Below the pieces are notes generated by a model. It was not told where the DNA came from. It made no database searches and saw only the letters and a list, made by a program, of their open reading frames with translations. A stretch of DNA of 64,000 bases, from positions 4,032,754 to 4,096,753 of the forward strand of contig NZ_UOOB01000001.1 of the NCBI RefSeq assembly GCF_900564145.1, given 5' to 3'. The position numbers and the translations under genes were made by a program. Of the stretch, positions 1 through 9,249 are shown one piece after another (positions within the stretch are counted from its first letter, which is position 1; every line of letters starts with the position of its first letter). Source of the stretch: Comamonas sp. lk. GTDB lineage: Bacteria; Pseudomonadota; Gammaproteobacteria; Burkholderiales; Burkholderiaceae_C.

Positions 1-201
1 GGCATAGGTCTTAAGCACCACGTTCATGTAGCGCGAGGCGCCCAGCACCTGATTAGTCCGCCCCTCTTTCGGCAGTTGGGCACGGATATGAAAGAAGCTG
101 GGTTGGCCCGGCTTGGAAAGGCGAGCCATCTCCGCGCGCCATTCGGCGGCGCTATGGACGATCGGTGCGAAGCTTTGGGACTGGGGGGTGGTGATGCTCA
201 T
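1..201 (-). CDS. Truncated N-terminal part of a possible cupin-type protein
   Basis: The frame starts at an ATG (complement of 199-201) and runs off the left edge, so only about 67 residues are visible. They include FFHIRAQLPKEGRTN followed by a stretch ending MNVVLKTYA. That pattern resembles the first beta strands of small single-domain cupins found near organic-acid catabolic genes, but the metal-binding histidines that would prove it lie outside the window. The start is 24 nt downstream of the stop of the Bug gene on the same strand, with an AAGG Shine-Dalgarno-like run, so the two are probably co-transcribed. The cupin assignment is a memory-based guess; the reading frame itself is well supported. 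Confidence 0.45.
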   Translation of the reverse strand, partial: MSITTPQSQSFAPIVHSAAEWRAEMARLSKPGQPSFFHIRAQLPKEGRTNQVLGASRYMNVVLKTYA

Positions 202-225
202 GGTGAAATACCTTCGTGGTGAGAT

Positions 226-1203
226 TCAATCGATCCTGATGCCGGCTTCCGCGATGACCGGACGCCAGCGCGCCGCTTCCGAGGCCATAAAACTTCGCAG
301 CGCCTGTGGCGAGCTGACGTCCGCCATCAGGCCAGCGCCCAGGAGCTTTTCCTGTACGTCCTTCGAGGCAAGGGCCTGCATCAGCGCCTGGTTAAGCTTT
401 TCCACCACGGCGGCCGGAGTTCCCTTTGGCGCCAGCAACGCCATCCATACATCGATATCGGGCAGCTTGATACCCACATCGGACATAGACGGCACGGCCG
501 GCAGCGAGGGGATGGGTTTTGCGCTCAGACGAGCCAACGGCTTTAACGTGCCCTTCGCGAAATGGGGCATGGCCGTCGTGATTCCGTCGATAGTAAAGGT
601 GATGTCCTTGGAAAGTAGGCCTTGGGTTGTCCCAGCACTGCCCTTGTAGGACGCAGAAACCACATCCTTTCCTAGCACGCGCTTGAGGAGTTCACCAGAA
701 AGCTGGGATGTGAAAGTTCCAAAACCGTAGCTAATTGCAGTGGGGTCAGCCTTGGTTCGTGACAGCAGCACTTGCATTGAATCAGGCCCTGCCTGATTGG
801 TCATAACGACCAACGGCGTGGTGGCTACTTTGCCTATTGGCTCGAAGTCCTTGATGGGATCGTAGGGCAGCTTGGAGTAGAGATACTGATTCATCACCAG
901 CGTATTGTCGATAGCCATCAGCAGCGTATATCCATCTGGCACTGCCTTCGCAACGACGTCAGCGCCGATGATGGTATTTGCGCCTGGCTTGTTGTCAACG
1001 ACGATCGGCTGGCGCACCAATTCACCCATACGCTGCCCAACGACGCGGGCCAGCAAATCAGTAGGACCGCCAGCCGGGAAAGGTACAACCATCCTGATAG
1101 GCCGACTTGGAAAATCACGCGAAGCTTGTGCCTGCGCTTGTAGCGGAACAGAGCTCCACACTAACGATAAGGCTAGGGCCGCTGCGGCCTGGGAGGTCAT
1201 CAT
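226..1203 (-). CDS. Bug/TctC-family periplasmic solute-binding protein
   Basis: A 325-residue protein of the tripartite tricarboxylate transporter receptor (Bug) family, which binds carboxylates in the periplasm. A signal peptide (MMTSQAAAALALSLVWSS, ending around AQAQA) is followed by the family hallmarks RMVVPFPAGGPTDLLAR, a VDNKPGANTIIGADVVAK segment and a C-terminal ARWRPVIAEAGI. The ATG at 1203 was chosen because it opens directly on the signal peptide and has GGAG about 7 nt upstream; the frame extends further upstream without a plausible start. No TctA or TctB membrane subunit lies nearby, so it is an orphan receptor. The ligand cannot be told from sequence. Confidence 0.9.
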   Translation of the reverse strand: MMTSQAAAALALSLVWSSVPLQAQAQASRDFPSRPIRMVVPFPAGGPTDLLARVVGQRMGELVRQPIVVDNKPGANTIIGADVVAKAVPDGYTLLMAIDNTLVMNQYLYSKLPYDPIKDFEPIGKVATTPLVVMTNQAGPDSMQVLLSRTKADPTAISYGFGTFTSQLSGELLKRVLGKDVVSASYKGSAGTTQGLLSKDITFTIDGITTAMPHFAKGTLKPLARLSAKPIPSLPAVPSMSDVGIKLPDIDVWMALLAPKGTPAAVVEKLNQALMQALASKDVQEKLLGAGLMADVSSPQALRSFMASEAARWRPVIAEAGIRID

Positions 1204-1766
1204 GGAGAGTCTCCTATACGGTTGTCGATATCCGCAACAACGAACTGCGGATATTTGTTTAGTAGTCAATTCTGGTCGGGTGCCACACGCCCGGCAATGT
1301 GGCAGTGGCAATTCGCTGTATCGAAAAAAGGAATCTGCCATCCGCTCCATGCACTAACTCCCATGACACCCAGCGCACTGCCGCACAGCACGTCTCACAC
1401 TAAGTTAGAGACATACAGACCCATTTGATGTTGAGGTTGAAGACCGCCCCAACCTTGCCACCCCTAGACGAATCGAAATGCAAAATCAGTGCGACGTGAA
1501 GTCATCACAGCGTCCCACTGATCACATCAGGAATGCACCGCGCAAAGGCGTTGTCCCCTTCTTGCAAGGACAACGCCTGCTCGCACATGGTGCTGAAAAC
1601 GTTCCGCTGTGTTCCGGTCGTCAGGATCGCTCAGGCTAAATACATCACCTCATCCACTGCGAGCTTTTCGGCCTAGCGTGCTACCCTGTTGGCGTTATTG
1701 GCCAACGCTTCTAGAAGTTCACGACAGACTGTGACTTTTTGTGTAACCGCCTCAGCGCTATCATCT
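1204..1766. other. Non-coding gap with an 11-bp inverted repeat
   Basis: No convincing gene lies between the Bug start and the IS3 relic. The Bug promoter should be near 1210-1420. A perfect inverted repeat (AGGCGTTGTCC at 1546-1556 and GGACAACGCCT at 1568-1578, 11-nt loop) is present without a following T-run, so it is not an obvious intrinsic terminator. Confidence 0.5.
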
Positions 1767-1818
1767 TGGACTGCCCTAGGCAGGCAGACATACTCGGCCA
1801 CTCTTTGGTGGACTGCTT

Positions 1819-2612
1819 CTATTCAGGTAGGCAAATCCCAGCCACAAGTCCGGTGCGCTCAAACGCCTCAGGGCTGATTCCACCCAGATGGCTATGGCGG
1901 CATGACCGGTTGTAGATCACCTCGATATAGTCGAATACATCGGCCCAGGTTTTGTCCCGGGTCTTGTAAATACGCTCGCGGACGCGCTCCTTCTTCAGGC
2001 TGCTGAAGAAAGACTCCACGACGGCGTTGTCCCAGCAGTTGCCACGGCGACTCATGCTGGACGCTAGGCCATGGGCTCGGCAGAAACGCTTGAAGTCATC
2101 GCTGCTGTACTGGGCGGATTCAACCGGTCGTCGCAACACCGGGTTTCCTTTGCTTCACCAGACGTGCGTACTGCGCCAGCAGGAGCTAGCCACCACAGAC
2201 CCAAGATGCACGGTGATATCAGTGACGCACGCTTTGTCTGGGGCATCCTCGGTGAACTGCCAATGCAAGTGGTTGGAGGCAATGATGGAAGGCTGGCCTG
2301 GAATGTGCCAGGAGTCTTGTAGCCCCATATCGCTTTGGTCTTTTGCTTGCGCATGATGCGGGCAACGAGATGCTTACCGCAGCGCTCCACGGCCTCGCGC
2401 AGATCCGCAAACGCACGGATAGCACCGTAGACTCCGTGGCCGGGCGTAAGTGAATGGCGGATCAGCTTGAGCAAGCGTCTGTCGTCATGTTCGTGAATTG
2501 AGGCCAGATCGTGTAGCCACGCATAGACCCCTGCACGAGGCACTCGCAGCAATCTGCACATCAAGCTAATGGCATGTTGGCTGCGGTGCTCGTTGATGAA
2601 GTGGTACTTCAC
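1819..2612 (-). pseudogene. IS3-family transposase orfB, frameshifted with internal deletion
   Basis: The N-terminal part (start near 2612) has the IS3 orfB features YHFINEHRSQHAISLMCRLL and HGVYGAIRAF, and then leaves frame after GYKTP. The next frame continues IPGQPSIIASN and VTDIT, where the first catalytic Asp lies, and then about 50 residues of the expected core are missing. The frame ending at 1819 resumes with YSSDDFKRFC and SMSRRGNCWDNAVVESFF (the catalytic Glu region) and reaches the normal end. At least two frame changes plus the deletion make it non-functional. Confidence 0.85.
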
Positions 2613-2646
2613 CCGGGCTCCCTGGCCAAGTACCGCACGGCTTTTT

Positions 2647-2892
2647 TCAGATATCCCGTTCTTCTTTGATGCGTCGCATCTGACTGCGCAAACGCAGGAT
2701 CTCGCTCTTGGCTTCGAGCAGCTCTTTGGACTGCTGCTCGCTCGTGGCTGGGGATAAGGGCCTGACCCATTTATGCAAGGTATGCGTAGGCACGCCTAAA
2801 CGGACTGCGACTTTAGCCACCGAGAGTCCCTTCTCAGCGACTTGCTTGACCGCTTCTTCCTTGAATTCCGGCGTAAACATCTGCGCACTCAT
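2647..2892 (-). CDS. IS3-family transposase orfA
   Basis: An 81-residue helix-turn-helix protein beginning MSAQMFTPEFKEEAVKQVAE, typical of IS3 orfA, with a C-terminal leucine-rich coiled segment (SKELLEAKSEILRLRSQM). It looks intact. Its TGA stop overlaps an A6G run (complement of 2641-2647), the usual slippage signal by which IS3 elements make the OrfAB fusion by -1 frameshifting. Because orfB is broken, this product can no longer contribute to a complete transposase. Confidence 0.8.
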   Translation of the reverse strand: MSAQMFTPEFKEEAVKQVAEKGLSVAKVAVRLGVPTHTLHKWVRPLSPATSEQQSKELLEAKSEILRLRSQMRRIKEERDI

Positions 2893-3078
2893 GGACTACC
2901 TCCTATGCTCAAAAGATAGAAAGGGTTCTCTCTCTGCCTAGGGGCAGTCCAATTGGTAAGTGCTTAAAAAGTACCGAATTTCTCCGACACAAAGCCTCTG
3001 GAACAGCTATTCCACCGCTACCGTCTGTTACACGCCGCAAAGCATTGAAAGAATGCAAGGTTGCTCTACGAGCCGCCC

Positions 3079-4203
3079 TCAGAAGTTGTGCCGTACCCCC
3101 ATGTAGATATTGCGTGAGCTTCCATTCGTCGAGCCAACTAACGTTGCTGGAGCTTGTGCAGTTCCAGTGCCTAGCACGTACTGCGATCCGTTCTGGTTGG
3201 TAATCCGAGCGGCACCGAAGTAGAGACGCGTTCGCTTAGACAAGTCATAGTCACCACCAAAGGCAATCCAATTAGCATTGCGATTGCCGGTCGAAGCGGT
3301 GTAGTCGGAGCGGTCGTTAACTCGAGTGAATTGGGCAATGGCGGTGAACAACCCAAATGGCACGCGCACACCGACGTTGGTCAACCTGAATTCGCTTGTG
3401 GAAGTTCCTGGCAGTCGAGCGATGGCACCAGTGCAGGTGCTACAGGAGTTCTTCTCAACCGTCGTGCCGAGGAAAAACCTAGCGAAGCGGGCATCATAGG
3501 ATCCCCCCAGCACCATTGCCGAGACCTTACCCGAGCCGGCGTTGTCCGCCCCCTCCTGCCACTGGAAGCCAGCATTGAGGTCGAAGCTACCAGCCTGATA
3601 ACGACCAGATACGCCGTAACCGCGACCGATCGTCGCGGACTTCTCACCAAAGGAATACTGCCCGCGTATTTCAAGCCCCCCCCAGCGCGGAGACACATAA
3701 TTGATGGCGTTATCTTGGCGAGCCGCTACCCCCATCGGCAATACCTGTCGCTGCGTCGTTGAGCTGATGTTTCGGGTGAGCGACAGCAGCCCACCCGCTC
3801 CCTCCCAGATGAAGGCGTCCACATTACTCTGGACCAAATAGTAGGGCGTAGGAGCGCGCCCCATCTGCACAGTACCGAGCCTTGTATCGCTGAGGCCAAC
3901 CGATGCTTCCCGCCCGAATGCACGTCCGCCTTGGGCCAAGGTACCTTCATCGAGGTTAAGGCCTTGCTCTAGGCGAAAAACGGCTGAGAGCCCTCCTCCC
4001 AAGTTCTCTACACCTCGGAAGCCTAGGTTACTACCAGCGCTGCCGCCCGAATACAGGCGATTGATGCTGGAACCGTTCGAGCGAGGGGCATCCACACCAG
4101 AGTCCATGCGCCCATAAATGGTCACACTTCCTTGTGCGTTCGCTGCTCCGCAAACGTTGAGCAACACCGCGCATGCCACAGCATGTTTGGTCAGTCCGAT
4201 CAT
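3079..4203 (-). CDS. Gram-negative porin, general diffusion type
   Basis: A 374-residue outer-membrane beta-barrel of the Burkholderiales/Neisseriales porin family. It has a signal peptide (MIGLTKHAVACAVLLN, cleaved after AANA), then QGSVTIYGRMDSGVD, alternating amphipathic strands throughout, GGLSAVFRLEQGL, and the terminal aromatic of such porins (YMGVRHNF). The start at 4203 was chosen because AAGGAG lies 6 nt upstream; the frame is open further but without a better site. It probably lets small aromatic or carboxylic acids enter the periplasm, where the Bug proteins act. Its promoter region carries two copies of a GCCATCTAA-type motif shared with other promoters in the window (see the findings). 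Confidence 0.9.
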   Translation of the reverse strand: MIGLTKHAVACAVLLNVCGAANAQGSVTIYGRMDSGVDAPRSNGSSINRLYSGGSAGSNLGFRGVENLGGGLSAVFRLEQGLNLDEGTLAQGGRAFGREASVGLSDTRLGTVQMGRAPTPYYLVQSNVDAFIWEGAGGLLSLTRNISSTTQRQVLPMGVAARQDNAINYVSPRWGGLEIRGQYSFGEKSATIGRGYGVSGRYQAGSFDLNAGFQWQEGADNAGSGKVSAMVLGGSYDARFARFFLGTTVEKNSCSTCTGAIARLPGTSTSEFRLTNVGVRVPFGLFTAIAQFTRVNDRSDYTASTGNRNANWIAFGGDYDLSKRTRLYFGAARITNQNGSQYVLGTGTAQAPATLVGSTNGSSRNIYMGVRHNF

Positions 4204-4925
4204 TGATGTCTCCTTCATTTTTTTTGGGGCCTTTTGCCCCAACTCCTGTTCCTCACAATGCACTTGAATCTTCATGGGCAGTCCCAAGCACAGTCTTCCA
4301 GCGTCCACATCCTCAGATGAATCTCAAATTCAACATGGCTCCTCTGGCTTGCGAAGTATAGGTAGCCATCTAACAATTTAGATAGCCATCTAAGTAAATT
4401 TCCTAGGTTCAAAATTCCCGACTGTGGCTGAGGTGCCACGCTTTATCTGCGAGGCGTCGCAGGCAAACAAGCAACGCTCGAGAAGTGTCCCCCAATTCAT
4501 CCCAAACAACCCGGATTGATTAAGTGATCAATGCCATCTGAGCACTAGGTATCACCAGTTCGGCAAGCACAGTGTGTGCAGACAGGCCGCGCTCGGTAAC
4601 CGCGCCGTAATTGATTTATCGATTTCATGAGGCAGTGCACCTTCTGCGCTTCACAAAGCAATTTATTTGTGCCCACCCTGGCTGTGAACCGGAACGTGCT
4701 ACATCGAATTGAAGATTACGTCGTAGAACCTTTTCGTCGCACACAGCACGAAGGTACTACTCAGCCGAGAGCAACGTAGCTGGAGGAGCCATTTAACGAA
4801 AGACTCCTTCTCCCTTCGCCACCGCCCTTAGGTTGAGGGAGCATTCAAGCTTGATGGCAGTCAACAGACTTCCTAGCATTTGAATCCCCAGAGAGCACGT
4901 TTAGTTGCCCGATATTGGAGACACC
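4204..4925. promoter_or_regulatory. Divergent promoter region with two GCCATCTAA motifs
   Basis: This gap of about 720 nt separates the minus-strand porin from the plus-strand Bug gene, and no gene was recognised in it. Two tandem motif copies sit at 4365-4380 (GCCATCTAACAATTTA) and 4385-4400 (GCCATCTAAGTAAATT). Between them, TTAGATAGCCATCTAA at 4378-4393 is a nearly perfect palindrome. Such 16-bp palindromes are typical of MarR-type operators, and a MarR gene lies at 13325-13870. The link is inferred. Confidence 0.55.
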
Positions 4926-5915
4926 ATGAAAAACTCAAGCCTAACCCGGCGGTCGCTATGTGTGACCTCAGCCTTGGTCATCGCCTTCCTGGGCCATACG
5001 GCCGTTGCACAAGAGAACTATCCGGCAAAACCGGTCACACTTGTCGTCCCCTTCACCCCAGCAGGTAGCAACGACGTTATCGCCCGAGTAGTCGGGCAGC
5101 GGCTTAGCCAAATTTGGCATCAGCCGGTCATCGTGGACAACAAGCCCGGCGCAGCAGGAAGTATCGGCACCGACCAAGTGGCCAAAGCCTCTGCTGACGG
5201 CTACAAGCTACTAATAACCAACAACAACACGATGTCGATCAACCCGATGCTGCTGCCGAACACTCCGTACGCTGTTGCACGCGATTTCGCCCAAGTGACG
5301 CAATTGGGCACAGTACCCGTGGTGCTGGTCGTGAATTCAAATTTGAAGGTTACCACTGTGAAGGAGCTAGTCGCTCTCGCAAAAATCAGCCCCGGGAAAC
5401 TTTCGTATGCATCGTCGGGCTCAGGCAGTCCGCAGCATCTCTCGGCAGAGCTTTTCAAGTCCATGACAGGCACTGATATAGCCCACATTCCCTACAAAGG
5501 CGCAGCCCCCGCCATCACGGACATGCTAGCTGGACAGGTTGACCTTCAGTTCGGTGCCATCAACTCGCTGCTGCCACACATTCGCAGCGGTAAGCTTCGA
5601 GCGCTTGCCGTAGGTGGGACCCGGCGCGCCAGCCTGCTACCCAATGTCCCAACAATGGCAGAAGTAGGCCTACCCCAGTACGACAGCGAAATCTGGCTAG
5701 GCCTGGCAGCTCCAACAGGCACCCCCTCCGCAGTGATCAAGCGTATCAACGCCGATGTCTCCAGAGTTCTGGAGGAGTCGGGCGTTAAAGAAAAGCTAGC
5801 GGAGCAAGGTATTGAAGCGCGATCCTCGACACCGCAAGAAATGACCCAACTTGTCGAAAGAGATACCGCGCGCTGGGCCAGCGTCATTAAGGGCGCAGGC
5901 ATCAAAGCCGATTAA
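4926..5915 (+). CDS. Bug/TctC-family periplasmic solute-binding protein
   Basis: A 329-residue Bug receptor with an arginine-containing signal peptide (MKNSSLTRRSLCVTSALVI, ending near AVAQ), YPAKPVTLVVPFTPAGSN, VDNKPGAAGSIGTDQVAK, a SYASSGSGSPQHLSAELF ligand-pocket segment and the ARWASVIKGAGI ending. The ATG at 4926 has GGAG 5 nt upstream and was preferred to an upstream in-frame ATG. The gene is 13 nt before the ThDP decarboxylase, and the aldehyde dehydrogenase follows with an overlap, so the three form one operon. It presumably delivers the 2-oxo- or hydroxy-acid substrate of that pathway. Confidence 0.9.
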   Translation: MKNSSLTRRSLCVTSALVIAFLGHTAVAQENYPAKPVTLVVPFTPAGSNDVIARVVGQRLSQIWHQPVIVDNKPGAAGSIGTDQVAKASADGYKLLITNNNTMSINPMLLPNTPYAVARDFAQVTQLGTVPVVLVVNSNLKVTTVKELVALAKISPGKLSYASSGSGSPQHLSAELFKSMTGTDIAHIPYKGAAPAITDMLAGQVDLQFGAINSLLPHIRSGKLRALAVGGTRRASLLPNVPTMAEVGLPQYDSEIWLGLAAPTGTPSAVIKRINADVSRVLEESGVKEKLAEQGIEARSSTPQEMTQLVERDTARWASVIKGAGIKAD

Positions 5916-5928
5916 ACGGAGCAACCAA

Positions 5929-7737
5929 ATGAATTCAATGCAACCCGTCCCGCTGCGTCGAGACATTCCACTCCCTGGCAATGATACCGACAGTCTGTGG
6001 GCTAGCGATGCGATCGCAGAGATGATCCGCGCGCTTGATATCCCCTATGTCCTACTAAACCCCGGATCAAGCTTTCGCGGTCTGCACGACAGCTTGGTCA
6101 ACCACCTGGGCAATATCAACCCCCAAATGCTGGTTGTGCTTCATGAGGAGCATGCCGTTGCTATCGCCCACGGCTATGCAAAGGTAACAGGAAAGCCCCT
6201 GGCTGCCATTGTCCACAGTAATGTCGGACTGATGCACGCTTCTATGGCGATCTTTAATGCCTGGGTAGACCGCGTGCCGGTGATGGTTCTCGGCGCAACG
6301 GGCCCAGTCGATGCCGCAAAACGCCGCCCTTGGATCGACTGGATGCATACCGCGCAGGACCAAGGTGCGTTGGTACGCGCCTTCACCAAATGGGATGCGC
6401 AGCCCGCTTCCGTTGTTGCCTCTTATGAAGCGCTGCTCCGAGCCAAACAGATTGCACTGACTGCACCGTCCGGTCCAACCTACGTCTGTTTTGATGTTTC
6501 CTTACAAGAGACGAGAATCGACGCGATCCCGCCATTACCCAACGTCTCGCGATACGAGGTTGCCTCACCCGCTGTACCGGGCAAGGAAGATCTGGAGAAA
6601 GCCGCAGAACTACTTTCCTCGGCAACTCGGCCCGTCATTCTCATGGGACGCGTATCTCGCTCGAGCGAAAGCTGGCGCCATCGCATCCAACTGGCCGAGA
6701 AGCTAAATGCGGAGGTCCTCACTGACCTGCGCGCTGGTGCGTCCTTTCCTACGGACCATGAACTTCACGCCGCCGTGCCAGGTGTCTTTCTCTCACCCGA
6801 GGCGGCAACTACGCTGCGCGCCGCGGACGTCGTCCTTAGTCTTGATTGGTACGACTTGAATGGAACACTCCAACAGGCATGGCGCGGTGAGTCTGTGAGC
6901 GCCAAAGTGATCCAGGTCTCACTCGACCACTACAGCCATCGCGGCTGGAGCATGGACCATCAAGGCCTCCCGCCGGTCGACGTATTTATGCCAGTTGAAC
7001 CGGACGTCGCCGTTCCTCTCCTATCCGCCGCATGCAATCGCCGCTCGGTCGCCACTCGCCCCTCGAAGACGGTAGCCGCCAAGCTGCCGGCGCTGCAGGA
7101 CGGCACAATCAGTATTGCGATGGTCGCGGATGCCCTGCGCCGCGCAGCAGGCGAGCAGCCCGTGACGCTGATTCGCGTGCCACTGGGATGGAGTGGAGAG
7201 ATGGGCCACTTTCGCGATCCTCTGGACTACCTAGGCATGGACGGCGGTGCAGGTATTGGCTCAGGACCGGGTATGGCCGTAGGTGCTGCACTGGCACTTC
7301 GCGATACCGATCGTCTCCCCGTACTGATGACAGGTGATGGCGATTACTTGATGGGCCTGACGGCACTATGGACAGCGGCCAATGCCGGCATTCCGCTGCT
7401 CACTGTTGTATGCAACAACTGTTCTTTTTTCAACGACGAACTGCATCAGGAGCGTGTGGCACGCGACCGTGACCGACCAGTGCAAAATCGCTGGATCGGG
7501 CAGCGAATCGGAGACCCGGATCCGGATCTAGCTGCACTCGCGCGCGGACTGGGGCTACAAGGCTTTGGGCCGACTACCAACCCGGCCATGCTTGACGAGA
7601 TACTAGCTCGCGCCGTAGCAGCGGTTCGGGCTGGCTCAACCGTTGTCGTCGACGTACGGGTCACTCCAGGATACAGCGCTGCAATGACCTCCGGCATGAC
7701 CCGTTCGCATGAAGATCATGAAGGAAGCCAAGCATGA
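5929..7737 (+). CDS. ThDP-dependent decarboxylase, benzoylformate decarboxylase/acetolactate synthase superfamily
   Basis: A 602-residue three-domain thiamine-diphosphate enzyme. The N-terminal domain has NPGSSFRGLHD, the conserved ThDP-activating Glu in LHEEHAVAIAHGYAKVTG (about residue 73) and VHSNVGLMHASMAIFNAW, which resembles benzoylformate decarboxylase more than pyruvate decarboxylase. The C-terminal domain has the ThDP/Mg motif GDGDYLMG (about residue 468) followed by NN in VCNNCSFFND (about 495). The start at 5929 lies just after an ACGGAG run following the Bug stop. The enzyme probably decarboxylates a 2-oxoacid to the aldehyde oxidised by the next gene, which overlaps it by 4 nt (ATGA). 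At about 600 residues it is longer than typical benzoylformate decarboxylases (about 530). The substrate is unknown. Confidence 0.85.
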   Translation: MNSMQPVPLRRDIPLPGNDTDSLWASDAIAEMIRALDIPYVLLNPGSSFRGLHDSLVNHLGNINPQMLVVLHEEHAVAIAHGYAKVTGKPLAAIVHSNVGLMHASMAIFNAWVDRVPVMVLGATGPVDAAKRRPWIDWMHTAQDQGALVRAFTKWDAQPASVVASYEALLRAKQIALTAPSGPTYVCFDVSLQETRIDAIPPLPNVSRYEVASPAVPGKEDLEKAAELLSSATRPVILMGRVSRSSESWRHRIQLAEKLNAEVLTDLRAGASFPTDHELHAAVPGVFLSPEAATTLRAADVVLSLDWYDLNGTLQQAWRGESVSAKVIQVSLDHYSHRGWSMDHQGLPPVDVFMPVEPDVAVPLLSAACNRRSVATRPSKTVAAKLPALQDGTISIAMVADALRRAAGEQPVTLIRVPLGWSGEMGHFRDPLDYLGMDGGAGIGSGPGMAVGAALALRDTDRLPVLMTGDGDYLMGLTALWTAANAGIPLLTVVCNNCSFFNDELHQERVARDRDRPVQNRWIGQRIGDPDPDLAALARGLGLQGFGPTTNPAMLDEILARAVAAVRAGSTVVVDVRVTPGYSAAMTSGMTRSHEDHEGSQA

Positions 7738-9236
7738 CGAAGATACCAATCTCCCTGCAGGAAAGCGGCGACCTGACCCCGTACATCCAGAGCACTTTAC
7801 CGCGTTCAAGCGGTCATTTCTGGGCGGGACGTTGGCATGAAGGTGGGAGCGACACAATTGCGACCTTCAACCCATCGACCGGTGACCTTCTGGCCGATAT
7901 CCCCTGCGCATCCCAGGCAGAAGTGAACGCGGCGGTCGCCTCAGCCAAGTCCGCGTTCCCGACATGGGCCGAAACGCCTCCGTTGCAGCGTGGCGCGCTA
8001 TTACGCGAGGCCGCACGCCGCGTACGACTGCATTCACGGGAGCTAGCGCTGCTAGACGCCGCCAACTGTGGTAATCCCGTGCACGCCATGCAGATGGATG
8101 CGGAGATCGCTGCCACCCAACTGGACTATTTCTCGGGACTAGTGCTTGAGATCAAGGGCGAAACCATTCCGACCGCGAATGGCTCGCTGAACTACACGCT
8201 CAGGGAGCCCCTCGGCCCTGTGGCACGCATCTTCCCCTTCAACCATCCGTTCATGTTCGCTGCCGGGAAGATCGCGGCACCTCTCGCAGCAGGCAACACC
8301 GTCATTCTCAAACCGCCAGAGCAAGCCCCTCTCTCGACCATTCGATTGCTGGAAATTCTCGAGGACCTGTTTCCTCCCGGGGTACTGAACTGCGTCACCG
8401 GCGGGCGCGAAACGGGCGCCGCGCTCTCTGCACATACAGATGTTGCCGCTGTCGCATTAATTGGAAGTGTTGGCGCGGGCAAGGCTGTACTGAGGTCTGC
8501 TGCGGACACGATGAAGCACACCTTGCTTGAGCTCGGCGGCAAGAACGCAATGGTCATCTATCCCGACGCCGAACTGGACCGCGCCGTGGAAGGTGCCGTG
8601 CGAGGTATGAACTTCACATGGTGTGGGCAGTCCTGTGGCTCTACCAGTCGCCTATACGTACACCGATCTATCCACGACACATTTATGCAGCGTGTAGTGG
8701 CGGAACTCGCGAAGAAGCACCGGCCCGGTATCGCCACGCATTCGGACACGACCATGGGAGCGATGGCGAGCCGCGCTCAGTACGAGCGTGCCCTGCACTA
8801 CATTCGTGCAGGCATCGAGGACGGAGCCACGCTCTTGACGGGCGGCTGCCCGGCACGCGAAGCGCATCTGCAAGCCGGTCTGTTTATCGAACCGACCATA
8901 TTCACAGGCGTACTCCCCGATATGCGGATCGCGCGCGAGGAAATCTTCGGTCCTGTGCTCTCGGTCTTCTCTTGGGAAGACGAGAACCAAATGTTCGCCG
9001 ATGTCAATGCCGTCGAACTAGGCCTTACGGCCTCGGTGTGGACCACGAGCCTCAACACCGGCTTGCGCGCCGCCAAACGTATTCAGGCCGGATATGTATG
9101 GGTCAACGAATGCTCAGCACATATTCCTGGCGCGCCGTTCGGCGGCTACAAGCAGTCCGGCGTCGGTAGGGAGGAATCCAAGGAGGAACTACTGGAGTTC
9201 ACGCAGGTCAAGAACGTCAACGTGAGGCTCGACTAG
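7734..9236 (+). CDS. NAD(P)-dependent aldehyde dehydrogenase
   Basis: A 500-residue member of the aldehyde dehydrogenase superfamily, full length. Visible motifs are FNHPFMFAAGKIAAPLAAGN, LKPPEQAPLS, the Rossmann segment GSVGAGKAVL, the general-base Glu in LLELGGKNAM (about residue 266), the nucleophilic Cys in WCGQSCGSTSR (about residue 301), EEIFGPVLSVF and the C-terminal GAPFGGYKQSGVGREE. It overlaps the ThDP enzyme by ATGA, so translation is coupled. It likely oxidises the decarboxylation product to a carboxylic acid, as in mandelate/benzoylformate routes. Its TAG stop lies inside CTAG, the target site of the IS5-family element that follows, so the insertion left the protein intact. Confidence 0.92.
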   Translation: MTKIPISLQESGDLTPYIQSTLPRSSGHFWAGRWHEGGSDTIATFNPSTGDLLADIPCASQAEVNAAVASAKSAFPTWAETPPLQRGALLREAARRVRLHSRELALLDAANCGNPVHAMQMDAEIAATQLDYFSGLVLEIKGETIPTANGSLNYTLREPLGPVARIFPFNHPFMFAAGKIAAPLAAGNTVILKPPEQAPLSTIRLLEILEDLFPPGVLNCVTGGRETGAALSAHTDVAAVALIGSVGAGKAVLRSAADTMKHTLLELGGKNAMVIYPDAELDRAVEGAVRGMNFTWCGQSCGSTSRLYVHRSIHDTFMQRVVAELAKKHRPGIATHSDTTMGAMASRAQYERALHYIRAGIEDGATLLTGGCPAREAHLQAGLFIEPTIFTGVLPDMRIAREEIFGPVLSVFSWEDENQMFADVNAVELGLTASVWTTSLNTGLRAAKRIQAGYVWVNECSAHIPGAPFGGYKQSGVGREESKEELLEFTQVKNVNVRLD

Positions 9237-9249
9237 GGCGTGTTGAGAT

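Larger units (their letters stand above)
1767..2951 (-). mobile_element. Decayed IS3-family insertion sequence
   Basis: About 1.2 kb bounded by terminal inverted repeats: TGGACTGCCCTAGGCAG at 1767-1783 and, read on the minus strand, TGGACTGCCCCTAGGCAG at 2951-2934 (one extra C). Inside are an orfA with a helix-turn-helix and a broken orfB with DDE-type segments, in the usual IS3 order on the minus strand. No clean target-site duplication was found. The central part of orfB is rearranged or deleted, so the element should be immobile by itself. Confidence 0.85.
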
